9,149 bases of DNA, taken from positions 1-9,149 of the forward strand of contig VGTX01000031.1 in NCBI GenBank assembly GCA_016874315.1. Direction: 5' to 3'. This DNA comes from Gammaproteobacteria bacterium. Its GTDB lineage: Bacteria > Pseudomonadota > Gammaproteobacteria > Berkiellales > Berkiellaceae. Each line of letters starts with the position of its first letter. Within the stretch, counting starts at the first letter, position 1. Below, piece by piece: positions 1-6,860 of this stretch. The notes under the pieces are model-generated. The model saw nothing but the letters and a program-made list of their open reading frames with translations. It did not search any database and was not told the origin of the DNA. The position numbers and the translations under genes are program-made.

Positions 1-337
1 TTCCGGAACCGAAACACACGCCAGCTCTCATTCGATCGTAGGATTCTAAATTGTCATTTAACCCACTGTGTTTGATCGCTGCAAAGGCCGCATGTAATGC
101 ATACGCAATAAACAAGTCACAACGTGCGAGAATTTTTTGATCATAATCTATGCATCCTGGATCGAAATCTGGAATACAGCCAGCTGCAAGGTGTAACGCA
201 GCTGGTAAAAACCGATCGGAGGGATACCGTCGAATTGCACTTTGTCCGTCAAACAGATTTTTTGAAAAAGACTCTAAATTCGATCCGAGTGCACTGAGCA
301 CGCCAATGCCAGTACAGACAACGCGACGATTTTGCAT
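1..337 (-). CDS. fabF: 3-oxoacyl-ACP synthase II, N-terminal part, cut by window edge
   Basis: Condensing enzyme of type II fatty-acid synthesis; it extends acyl-ACP with malonyl-ACP in the cytosol. The 112 visible codons read MQNRRVVCTGIGVLSALGSN near the start, the RRVVVTG(I/L)G...(P/A)LG opening typical of FabF, followed by DGQSAI (family GxSGI) and ending in RAGVCFGSG (family RxGxxxGSGIGG). The catalytic Cys-His-His triad would lie beyond the left edge, so activity cannot be judged. The gene begins 16 bp after the acpP stop on the same strand, the usual acpP-fabF order, and is probably co-transcribed. No Shine-Dalgarno is visible before the ATG, so translation may depend on coupling to acpP. 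FabB or another KAS is a less likely alternative because of the acpP neighbour. Confidence 0.93.
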   Translation of the reverse strand, partial: MQNRRVVCTGIGVLSALGSNLESFSKNLFDGQSAIRRYPSDRFLPAALHLAAGCIPDFDPGCIDYDQKILARCDLFIAYALHAAFAAIKHSGLNDNLESYDRMRAGVCFGSG

Positions 338-353
338 GATAAATTAAAATCGA

Positions 354-614
354 TTAATTAACGATTTTCTTATTATGAATATAATCGAGCACATCTTGTA
401 CACATAGAAACTTTTCCGCATCGCTTTCTGGAATTTCGACTTCAAATTCTTCTTCGATAGCCATGACTAATTCAACCTGGTCTAAAGAATCAGCACCTAA
501 ATCATCTACAAATCTTGCTTGCGGAACGATTTTATCACGATCGACTTTCAGCCCAACGCTAATAATATCGTAGGTCTTTTCAACAATATCCGAAAGAACA
601 TGATGGGCAGTCAT
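354..614 (-). CDS. acpP: acyl carrier protein
   Basis: Small acidic cytosolic carrier of growing acyl chains for fatty-acid, phospholipid and lipid A synthesis. It has 86 residues. The core motif DLGADSLD puts the phosphopantetheine-accepting serine at residue 43 (codon 486-488), and VELVMAIEEEFEVEIP is the canonical helix II/III region. E. coli AcpP carries this serine at residue 36, so this protein has about six extra N-terminal residues (MTAHHVL...) and a slightly longer basic tail (NKKIVN). The start is supported by a good GAGGT ribosome site six bases upstream. fabF follows after 16 bp. The usual upstream partner fabG is absent: the region upstream is divergent and holds an unrelated gene. 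Family identification is secure; that this is the housekeeping ACP is inferred from fabF linkage. Confidence 0.97.
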   Translation of the reverse strand: MTAHHVLSDIVEKTYDIISVGLKVDRDKIVPQARFVDDLGADSLDQVELVMAIEEEFEVEIPESDAEKFLCVQDVLDYIHNKKIVN

Positions 615-620
615 TCTATT

Positions 621-625
621 ACCTC
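621..625 (-). promoter_or_regulatory. ribosome binding site of acpP
   Basis: GAGGT on the minus strand, six bases before the acpP ATG. It is one of the strongest Shine-Dalgarno matches in the window and fixes the start despite the N-terminal extension, consistent with high ACP expression. Confidence 0.75.
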
Positions 626-654
626 ATATTAAAGACAATCCTTATTTAATAAGC

Positions 655-684
655 ACTGTAGCAGAAGAAGAGCAAATCAATCAA
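655..684 (-). promoter_or_regulatory. candidate acpP-fabF promoter
   Basis: On the minus strand a TTGATT box (679-684) lies 18 bases upstream of TACAGT (655-660), which is preceded by TGC, giving an extended -10. Transcription would start about 35 bases before the acpP ATG. A second reading (TTGCTC with TATTAA slightly downstream) is possible, so the exact boxes are uncertain. A dedicated promoter is expected because no gene precedes acpP on this strand. Confidence 0.4.
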
Positions 685-745
685 GTGAGCTAATTTCGTT
701 AGCAATCTTTTGCAGGATATCTTCATGATATTCTACAAATCCAGT

Positions 746-751
746 TATAAT
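746..751 (+). promoter_or_regulatory. candidate -10 box upstream of the first orphan gene
   Basis: Perfect TATAAT 32 bases before the ATG at 784. No convincing -35 lies 16-18 bases upstream (best is TTCATG at 722-727, three of six matches). The gene needs its own promoter because everything upstream is on the other strand. Confidence 0.35.
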
Positions 752-783
752 AAAGACATTACTTCACTTTCAGGCTCTGCGAT

Positions 784-3027
784 ATGTATATAGAAAAAAT
801 GTCCGTCTTATCATCAGAGACAAATAAGTACTATAGAATCTTAAAAAATTTGATTCAAAATAACGCAGCCTTTAGTTTTCAAAATTTAAAACTTGAAGAA
901 TATGGTCCTCTTATTCTTTTTACAAGCCGACGGATCACAATTGGAACGCTGACAGAAATGTTTATGGCATCCAACGGATTAAATCGTGTTAATGAATTTT
1001 TCTATGCTGAATATACTCGACAAAAAATAAAAATTAATGACATCATATTTACGAAAAGATACATAATTGATTTAACATTTTTAGATTTGATTATTTTGCA
1101 CGATCCGGATTTTTTCCATTCCCTTGTTGAAAAATACCCAGTACTACATAGTTATCCGCTTTTTAGTCAAGGGATATGTGAGGAAATGAGTAACATATTA
1201 TTAATTATAAGCTCATCAATTATTGCTTATCCCACCGATCACTCCGCAGTCCAAACGATAACGATTTATGAAATTCTTCACAGGTATCTACCACTAGCAG
1301 TTATACAAGAGCTGACTGAGCTTATTGAATCAAAACATTACCCTATTATTAAAAGAAAATTCGCACTGCTTCATGATATTTTTGAACAATTTCAGCACCA
1401 GCTAGTCAATACTCCAATGACTCTTTTTTTAATAGCACAATTTTGCTCTCTTGTTGTAGTTGACAAATTTCAAGCACATTATCAGAATTTATTACAACGT
1501 GAACCACTCTTTCAGCGCTCTTTTTGTGAATGCTTTTTATCTTCCGTGAATAACTTTGAATGGTTAGCGGAAAAATGGCATCATATTGCATCATCACAAC
1601 CCGCAGCACAACTCAATCTTCGAAATGTTTTTGAGAAGTCGATATTTGACTGTCTCAATGAACATCCACGCAGAATAGAGTTTATGGGTATGCTCTGTGA
1701 AAAAAATCCTCCTCAATATTCCGATCTGACATTTATACATAGGCTAACTTTTCATAACCATGAAATTTTTTTAAATCAAATCAAGCAAAATCACGAAGCA
1801 TTACTACTCAAAGCATGTATCGAAAAAAAATCTCCTATCCAATATAGTCATGCAAAAGATGCGTGGGCGTGGCTTCGATACGAGGATAATGCAGGCATCC
1901 TTGATATGCTTTCGGATATTCTGTTAGACGAAGCTACTCCGCTTAAGGCGATGGAGACCTGTGTTCAGATCTTAGGAGCTCATTATTCGCAATTAGTTTT
2001 GTCCGAAATGCGCAATCCTACCTGTGAAATTGGCGATCATCTTCTATCAAAAATTGATTATTTACCTCTACATTCATTAATGATCTGTATATTTTTTGCA
2101 TCACTTACCCCAAGAGACATTTGGGAACATCCAAGAGTGTTATCTTATGTTTTAAAATATCTTCCTACAATTACACAAGAAATGACTGCATTGTTTGAAA
2201 AAAGTAAATTAAATCATGTGAAGAAAGTGCATCGACATAATCTTTCCTATTTGGTTGCAACAATCATGACAAATATATTATGGGTAAGTTATGCAATCAC
2301 AGTGGATCATCTAAAAAAACTGGGAAAAGACTCGACTACACCTCCACAACCAAACACATCAAGAGTTCTTTTGGAGTTCTTAACTACTTTATTATTAAGA
2401 GCAGGCTTCGTTCCTTTCAAAAATACAGCGAGTGTCACAGCGCTTGTCCTGCAATGCGTACACGATTACAATATCGTATCGAGCAATCGTTTATTAGAAA
2501 TCTTTGAAGCAGGATGGCGGATTATTACTAATTCAATTGATTGTGTCGGAAATGAATTGGGATTAGAGCGTTATGCGCAATATATATCGAATGAACAGAA
2601 TAATTCTCAGGCAATCACCCAATCCTTGATTCAAATATACTACTTTACCAAATCTAACACACCACTTGCTGTTAAAAAGAACATTCTCTCTATTCTTGAG
2701 CGAACAATGCAGTATATCCTTTCTCATCAATATGCCCACTCACAAAATGAATCTTTATGTTTATTAATTAAAAAATGGATTGAATTAATTAGATTGCAAA
2801 GTAAAGACTCCGATTGTGAAATGCTTGAGCTTAAAAACAACTTAAGCAACTGGCGAGATTATCTCTCGATCACCAAACCTCTCATTTTTAGTGGAGACTC
2901 ATCGCAAACAATATATACAGCCGTGACTGAATCCCTCTTATTAAATGAACCAATTATTGAAGTTGAGGGAGTGTCAGAAGATTCTATACAACAATTTTCA
3001 ATCAATTCTTCCTATAAATTTAAATAG
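784..3027 (+). CDS. large orphan protein, 747 aa, family not recognised
   Basis: I do not recognise this protein. It is intact, 747 residues, mostly helical in character, rich in Leu, Ile, Ser, His and Asn, with no signal peptide, P-loop, CxxC zinc site or obvious catalytic motif. Residues 39-121 contain a block also found in the next gene: EYG..xLF, later N-x-FF-x-x-E, then DLIILHDP (101-108) followed by SLVEKYPVL. A second match is TPMT..FLIAQF..., residues 210-219. Hydrophobic stretches at 137-150, 210-226 and 488-508 could be buried helices or weak membrane segments. The tail (722-747) is acidic then basic (EPIIEVEG...SEDS...SYKFK). An in-frame stop at 751 limits upstream extension; ATG 784 has only a poor ribosome site, and Met6 (799) is an alternative. 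An alpha-solenoid scaffold or secreted effector is possible, but function is unknown. Confidence 0.8.
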   Translation: MYIEKMSVLSSETNKYYRILKNLIQNNAAFSFQNLKLEEYGPLILFTSRRITIGTLTEMFMASNGLNRVNEFFYAEYTRQKIKINDIIFTKRYIIDLTFLDLIILHDPDFFHSLVEKYPVLHSYPLFSQGICEEMSNILLIISSSIIAYPTDHSAVQTITIYEILHRYLPLAVIQELTELIESKHYPIIKRKFALLHDIFEQFQHQLVNTPMTLFLIAQFCSLVVVDKFQAHYQNLLQREPLFQRSFCECFLSSVNNFEWLAEKWHHIASSQPAAQLNLRNVFEKSIFDCLNEHPRRIEFMGMLCEKNPPQYSDLTFIHRLTFHNHEIFLNQIKQNHEALLLKACIEKKSPIQYSHAKDAWAWLRYEDNAGILDMLSDILLDEATPLKAMETCVQILGAHYSQLVLSEMRNPTCEIGDHLLSKIDYLPLHSLMICIFFASLTPRDIWEHPRVLSYVLKYLPTITQEMTALFEKSKLNHVKKVHRHNLSYLVATIMTNILWVSYAITVDHLKKLGKDSTTPPQPNTSRVLLEFLTTLLLRAGFVPFKNTASVTALVLQCVHDYNIVSSNRLLEIFEAGWRIITNSIDCVGNELGLERYAQYISNEQNNSQAITQSLIQIYYFTKSNTPLAVKKNILSILERTMQYILSHQYAHSQNESLCLLIKKWIELIRLQSKDSDCEMLELKNNLSNWRDYLSITKPLIFSGDSSQTIYTAVTESLLLNEPIIEVEGVSEDSIQQFSINSSYKFK

Positions 3028-3066
3028 AACAAGATATTTCATGAGAATTATCCATATGTTCATTGC

Positions 3067-3097
3067 ATCATAATAATGATGTTATCTTTATTATGAT
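3067..3097 (+). repeat. near-perfect palindrome / AT-rich hairpin between the orphan genes
   Basis: Arms 3067-3080 and 3084-3097 are reverse complements over 14 positions with a single T-T mismatch, separated by GTT. The palindrome lies 40 bp after the stop of the first orphan gene. It is A+T-rich and has no following T-run, so it is a poor intrinsic terminator. Its right arm overlaps the TGATATAAT promoter element, which fits an operator for a dimeric regulator better, though either is possible. Confidence 0.6.
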
Positions 3098-3102
3098 ATA
3101 AT
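3094..3102 (+). promoter_or_regulatory. extended -10 promoter upstream of the second orphan gene
   Basis: TGATATAAT is a perfect extended -10 element (TGN plus TATAAT). No good -35 is seen 16-18 bases upstream, which extended -10 promoters can tolerate. The transcript would carry a leader of roughly 125 bases before the ATG at 3234. The element begins inside the right arm of the palindrome at 3067-3097, so a protein bound there would be placed to block or modulate it. Confidence 0.45.
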
Positions 3103-3219
3103 ATTGCCCAATAATTTCAGACAAAATAAGCCTTGATGCAATGATTTTTAGAGATTGAATATCTCAAATAATCAAACATCAGTTATATTCGATCTGTCAA
3201 TCAAAAACACTATCCGCCC

Positions 3220-3224
3220 AAGGA
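3220..3224 (+). promoter_or_regulatory. ribosome binding site of the second orphan gene
   Basis: AAGGA nine bases before the ATG at 3234. It supports that start and contrasts with the weak site of the first orphan gene. Confidence 0.6.
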
Positions 3225-3233
3225 CGAACATAT

Positions 3234-5483
3234 ATGCACAAGAAGATCCTTTTTTGGCTTAAAAAAATAAATATATTACATAAAGGCCTTATCAATGAAA
3301 CAGGAGGGCATCAAAAGGATATTCAGGAATTTGTAAGAGATTATGGGATGTTTGGGCTTTTTTTCTATAAAACGTATAATCATCGCGAATTATCCCAGTT
3401 ATATGAAAAATTATCCGATCAATCACGTGAAAATATGCAATATTTCTTTCGTTTAGAAATAGCATCAACCGTATCAAACATAGGGTTATCCGGGCAAAGA
3501 CCACTAGCCTTACCAATCAGACAAACACAATTATGTTTATACGACCTAATCATATTAAAAGACCCGGTCTTACTACAGAGCCTTATTGATGAATTTCCTC
3601 AATTACGCCACATGCGAATAACGAAAGACTTTATTGCACATATTCTACCTAGCGATCTTTTAAAGTATTTCCATTCAAAAGCTCTACTTTTATTTGAAAT
3701 TAACTCTGAATATAGAATCGTTGAAAGATATACATTTTTAAAATTTTGGTCAAAATCAACACCAAAATCCCCAGTTACTCCATATTTATTAATGTATTAT
3801 CTCCAAGCAGAAGCATGGAAATTTCACGCATGGGCGCTAACAGGGCCAGTTGCAAAAATTTCACACGATCGGTCATCTGAACTGCATCACCTCATTTTAT
3901 TAAAAGATCTCAATAAAATTGAGGTATTCTTGGCACGAATATTAATTTTCAATACGCATAAGAATCCTGCACCATTCCTTGAGCTCTTTACTTCAAAAAA
4001 TCTTTATGGACAATCACCTCTCGATCTGATAATCACAATGCACAAAGAATCTTTTGATGTCTTTTCCTTACTGACTCAGTATCTGATGAAAATGTTCAAT
4101 CAAAATGAATTATATTGGTTTATTAAAAACTCACACATGTTAGAAAAAATTATTGAGCATAAGGCACTGAATGTATTATCTATTCTAGTTAATCATTCAT
4201 TAACGATATTGATTAAACCTCAAAGTGTCACACTGCCTCAACCAACTCTTTATTGGATGCCTCTTGCAAATCATAATCAGCCTTCTATTTTTTCAATCAT
4301 TGAAGCATGTGATATATCCATGGAGTCGCCTACGTTGCGATCGTTAATTTTGCAATATTATTTGCAACTTGATTATGAATTCTCTGAGTATTTTATGCAT
4401 CACATTTCTGAAAGTATTTTTGCAGAAGGTACAGTTTTAGCATTTTTTGAAATATTACAATTTTCTTGGAAATATAAATCAATGCTTAAATCAGAGCCAA
4501 TAGAAAATGCAGTACTACTGACTCTAGCAAAGGTTTATATGCGTGTTGCACATTCACTGGTGGTAAGCAATCAGATCTATACGCTTCAAAAATTGCTTTT
4601 CGAGATGTCGATTACGGATATCTCTAAAAGTCTATTGTGTTATTTAGGAAAATCGATTGATCGATTTAATTTATTTTATTGCATGATACAATCATCGATT
4701 ACATGTTATTCTCTCGCAAAATCTGATTCCCAGCATACAGATCATGAGTATTTTGTTAAGATCGTGTCAGATCTTTTCTTGCTCCTTAAAGATTCGTCTT
4801 ATCTTCGAGATAGATGGTTCCAGCACGAATATGATGTTTCTTTATTAAGCATCAGTGATGATTTATTTTCAAAATTACAAAATGCATCATCTGCGGAAGA
4901 GATTGCATTTTTTTCAAAACGCTTACACTCTTATTTATCCTCAATTTTACAATTTTCTAAAGAGTATAACGAACATTTTGAGTCGATTACGTTTACATGG
5001 TTAGATCGAATCACATCATTTTGTTTTATGCAAGATTATGGTGATGCATTACCACTGCATTGGGCACAACTTTTACAGCTTATTGGGTGCAAACTATCCA
5101 ATGAACAGTTTTTTAAACAATGGTGTCCACAATTCTACAAGACTCATCAAGAATTGGTTCAAGACCCAAAAGCCATTACAGCTTTGTATGTCAGCAGTGT
5201 CCAAGTAATTAAAGAGCAGCAATATCATGGAGTGCTACCACCCCAGTTAACCCGAACAACAACAGCCCAGCAACAAAAATCAAATGAATCTTTATGCATA
5301 GAAGAACTTTCAAGCGCATCTAACTTAGCATTAGATAATATAGATTTTGGTTTAGATTTTGGTAGTTTTTTTGAAACACAAGAAGCAAGCGTGCCTGTTG
5401 AGCACCAACCCAGTCTGCTTTTTTCAGGGGGTTCAAGATTGGATGATAACAATTCCAGATATAGGCATTCAAACATACCCTAA
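3234..5483 (+). CDS. large orphan protein, 749 aa, with ankyrin-like segment
   Basis: Not recognised as a known family. It is intact, 749 residues, largely helical. Near the N-terminus are RDYGMFGLFF (35-44) and YDLIILKDP (103-111) followed by SLIDEFPQL, matching the same block in the preceding gene; SPVTPYLLMYY (179-189) also has a counterpart there. This suggests distant paralogy. Residues 256-284 (NLYGQSPLDLII... then ...VFSLLTQYL) have the spacing of an ankyrin repeat (GxTPLxLA...VxxLL), and LHHLILLKDLNKIEVFLA before it could be a partial second repeat. The tail after about residue 667 is hydrophilic and low in complexity, with Gln/Ser-rich sequence, a doubled DFG (705-710) and a short basic end. 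The lysine-rich N-terminus looks amphipathic, not like a signal peptide. tmk follows after 49 bp. A host-directed or scaffolding role is inference only. Confidence 0.8.
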   Translation: MHKKILFWLKKINILHKGLINETGGHQKDIQEFVRDYGMFGLFFYKTYNHRELSQLYEKLSDQSRENMQYFFRLEIASTVSNIGLSGQRPLALPIRQTQLCLYDLIILKDPVLLQSLIDEFPQLRHMRITKDFIAHILPSDLLKYFHSKALLLFEINSEYRIVERYTFLKFWSKSTPKSPVTPYLLMYYLQAEAWKFHAWALTGPVAKISHDRSSELHHLILLKDLNKIEVFLARILIFNTHKNPAPFLELFTSKNLYGQSPLDLIITMHKESFDVFSLLTQYLMKMFNQNELYWFIKNSHMLEKIIEHKALNVLSILVNHSLTILIKPQSVTLPQPTLYWMPLANHNQPSIFSIIEACDISMESPTLRSLILQYYLQLDYEFSEYFMHHISESIFAEGTVLAFFEILQFSWKYKSMLKSEPIENAVLLTLAKVYMRVAHSLVVSNQIYTLQKLLFEMSITDISKSLLCYLGKSIDRFNLFYCMIQSSITCYSLAKSDSQHTDHEYFVKIVSDLFLLLKDSSYLRDRWFQHEYDVSLLSISDDLFSKLQNASSAEEIAFFSKRLHSYLSSILQFSKEYNEHFESITFTWLDRITSFCFMQDYGDALPLHWAQLLQLIGCKLSNEQFFKQWCPQFYKTHQELVQDPKAITALYVSSVQVIKEQQYHGVLPPQLTRTTTAQQQKSNESLCIEELSSASNLALDNIDFGLDFGSFFETQEASVPVEHQPSLLFSGGSRLDDNNSRYRHSNIP
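5341..5363 (+). repeat. short tandem repeat in the tail of the second orphan gene
   Basis: The 11-mer TAGATTTTGGT occurs at 5341-5351 and again at 5353-5363, a period of 12 that keeps the frame and encodes the doubled DFG in the hydrophilic tail (DFGLDFG). Probably a small in-frame duplication. Confidence 0.55.
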
Positions 5484-5532
5484 AACACTATTGTCATGGT
5501 AAAATAAGGAAGTCATCAAGAAGTATAACTAT

Positions 5533-6165
5533 ATGTATATGAATAAATTAGGATTTCTGATTAGCTTTGAAGGCATAGAGGCCTGTGGAAAATCAACGCA
5601 AATTGCGAAATTATCGGAAAATTTAATTGCACAGGGATATGATGTTTTATGTTCACGGGAGCCAGGTGGTACGCCATTTGGGGACCGGATTCGTGAAATT
5701 TTTCTCGGTCTAGACTCGAAGGGAATTTCTGCTGAAACAGAACTTTGTCTTTTAGGCGCAGCACGAATTGAGCATATTCGGCAGAAAATTATGCCAGCAC
5801 TTCATGCAGGAAAAGTTGTGATTCTCGACCGATTTTCTGACGCATCAATAGCTTACCAGGGCTATGGTCGAGGTATGGGCTATGAGAGGGTTGTATCTTT
5901 TCATAAGAACTTAAATATTGACCTTATACCGGATTTAACGATCCTTTTAGATTGCGACCTCAACGAATCTGCGAATCGGCTAGTAAAAAGAGGTAAAGCA
6001 GACCGAATTGAACAAGAAAAACAAGATTTTTTTGCAACCATCCGAAATGGTTATCTTGAAATAGCCAAAAGAGAGCCTGAACGATTTGTTATTATTGAAG
6101 CGAAAAATGAGATTGAATTGATTGCAGAACAGGTGTTAACTCATGTTTTAAGGAAAATCGGATGA
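5533..6165 (+). CDS. tmk: thymidylate kinase (dTMP kinase)
   Basis: Cytosolic kinase that converts dTMP plus ATP to dTDP for DNA synthesis. At 210 residues it has normal family length. Visible motifs are the P-loop GIEACGKST (14-22), REPGGT (42-47), DRFSDASIAYQGYGRG (99-114, the DR(x)xxSxxAYQG substrate motif) and the LID segment RIEQEKQDFF (158-167). The P-loop has Ala-Cys where most relatives have Gly-Ala or Gly-Ser/Cys, and the FEGIEACGKSTQ and YQGYGRG wording reminds me more of deltaproteobacterial-type enzymes than of E. coli Tmk; I cannot test this here. ATG 5533 has no strong ribosome site, and Met3 (5539) is an alternative start. It overlaps the next gene by four bases (ATGA), the classic tmk-holB arrangement. 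Confidence 0.97.
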   Translation: MYMNKLGFLISFEGIEACGKSTQIAKLSENLIAQGYDVLCSREPGGTPFGDRIREIFLGLDSKGISAETELCLLGAARIEHIRQKIMPALHAGKVVILDRFSDASIAYQGYGRGMGYERVVSFHKNLNIDLIPDLTILLDCDLNESANRLVKRGKADRIEQEKQDFFATIRNGYLEIAKREPERFVIIEAKNEIELIAEQVLTHVLRKIG

Positions 6166-6860
6166 TTATTCATTCCGCTGATATATGTCAGAAGATCTTT
6201 GAAAGTTCACAGCGTACAGTATTGCTATATCTCAAGGGTGCAGCTGCTTTTGATTATCCAGGGCATTGGGTGTGCTCTAGCAAAATGCAAGGATCGATAA
6301 GAGAACAGTTGCGATATGCGAAGGCCTTGCAAAATGACCAATCTCCTGAGAGTGTTTATGTTATTGAGCATTTTCAAGGATTGTCTCAAGATGAAAAAAA
6401 TAGTTGTATGGGTTGGTTTCAAGAAAACAGTGAAAATCATTTTAGATGCTTAATTCTTGACTCAAATTACGGGGCAGCTTTACCGAAAGGATTATCATCT
6501 TTATTCGTGACTGCGTATTATTATCATCAAAAAAACGAATATTCAAAAAAATCTTTACGAGAAAGGGTATTAGCGCAGTTTCAATACTCAGAAAAAGCGT
6601 ACTCGAAAGACATTATCTTGCGCTTTATCTCTCAAATGATTCACTCGTTTCTGGCTGAAATTGAACAAGACATGCAACATCCGGTGCTTTATCCTGTTAT
6701 AAAAAAAGCAGCGGTTGAGCTAACTTCTATACATAGCTCGGCGATTACGCACCCTTTGCTGATCCAGCAGTGTCAGTGGGTATGTTTTGAGTATTTATGT
6801 CAGAAGAAGAGGCTTCTTCAAAATCCTTCAGCTCACCGCGACGAGCATGCTCCCAAGTAA
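6162..6860 (+). CDS. holB: probable DNA polymerase III delta' subunit, shortened and divergent
   Basis: Likely delta' of the clamp loader, which helps load the beta sliding clamp during replication. The call rests on position (four-base overlap with tmk, AAGGA ribosome site seven bases upstream) and on weak but ordered similarity. SIREQL (45-50) matches the conserved (V)R(E) segment, VYVIEHFQGLS (65-75) the Walker B-like strand, FQENSENHFRCLIL (86-99) the LEEPP...FxL region, and LPKGLSSL (107-114) the LxxTxxSRC sensor region. At 232 residues it is about 100 shorter than E. coli HolB. The N-terminal AAA+ P-loop region and the four-cysteine zinc module are missing or unrecognisable. Residues 195-232 are encoded in a stretch also read by the gene on the opposite strand. 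Without the tmk linkage I would call it hypothetical. Confidence 0.7.
   Translation: MIIHSADICQKIFESSQRTVLLYLKGAAAFDYPGHWVCSSKMQGSIREQLRYAKALQNDQSPESVYVIEHFQGLSQDEKNSCMGWFQENSENHFRCLILDSNYGAALPKGLSSLFVTAYYYHQKNEYSKKSLRERVLAQFQYSEKAYSKDIILRFISQMIHSFLAEIEQDMQHPVLYPVIKKAAVELTSIHSSAITHPLLIQQCQWVCFEYLCQKKRLLQNPSAHRDEHAPK

Larger units (their letters stand above)
3060..3144 (+). repeat. 11-bp perfect inverted repeat flanking the promoter region
   Basis: TCATTGCATCA at 3060-3070 is the exact reverse complement of TGATGCAATGA at 3134-3144, with 63 bp between. The left arm shares its last four bases with the local hairpin arm (3067-3080). The pair encloses the TGATATAAT box. It could be two half-sites for a regulator bound by looping, or a chance match in A+T-rich DNA. 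Confidence 0.45.

Noticed and set aside
150..347. Plus-strand open frame of 65 codons
   Set aside because: It lies antisense to the clear fabF N-terminus and has no recognisable content.
3067..3110. Intrinsic terminator after the first orphan gene
   Set aside because: The stem is A+T-rich and not followed by a T-run; it is recorded as a palindrome instead.
3151..3165. Small hairpin GAGAT/ATCTC
   Set aside because: Only five base pairs with a five-base loop; expected by chance in this A+T-rich gap.
3234..3293. Signal peptide at the start of the second orphan protein
   Set aside because: Lysines are spread through the segment (residues 3, 4, 10, 11, 17) and there is no uninterrupted hydrophobic core or cleavage motif; it looks amphipathic.
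5491..5529. Promoter for tmk (TTGTCA with TATAAC)
   Set aside because: The spacing of 27 bases is too long and the start of transcription would fall inside tmk; read-through from the gene 49 bp upstream is as likely.
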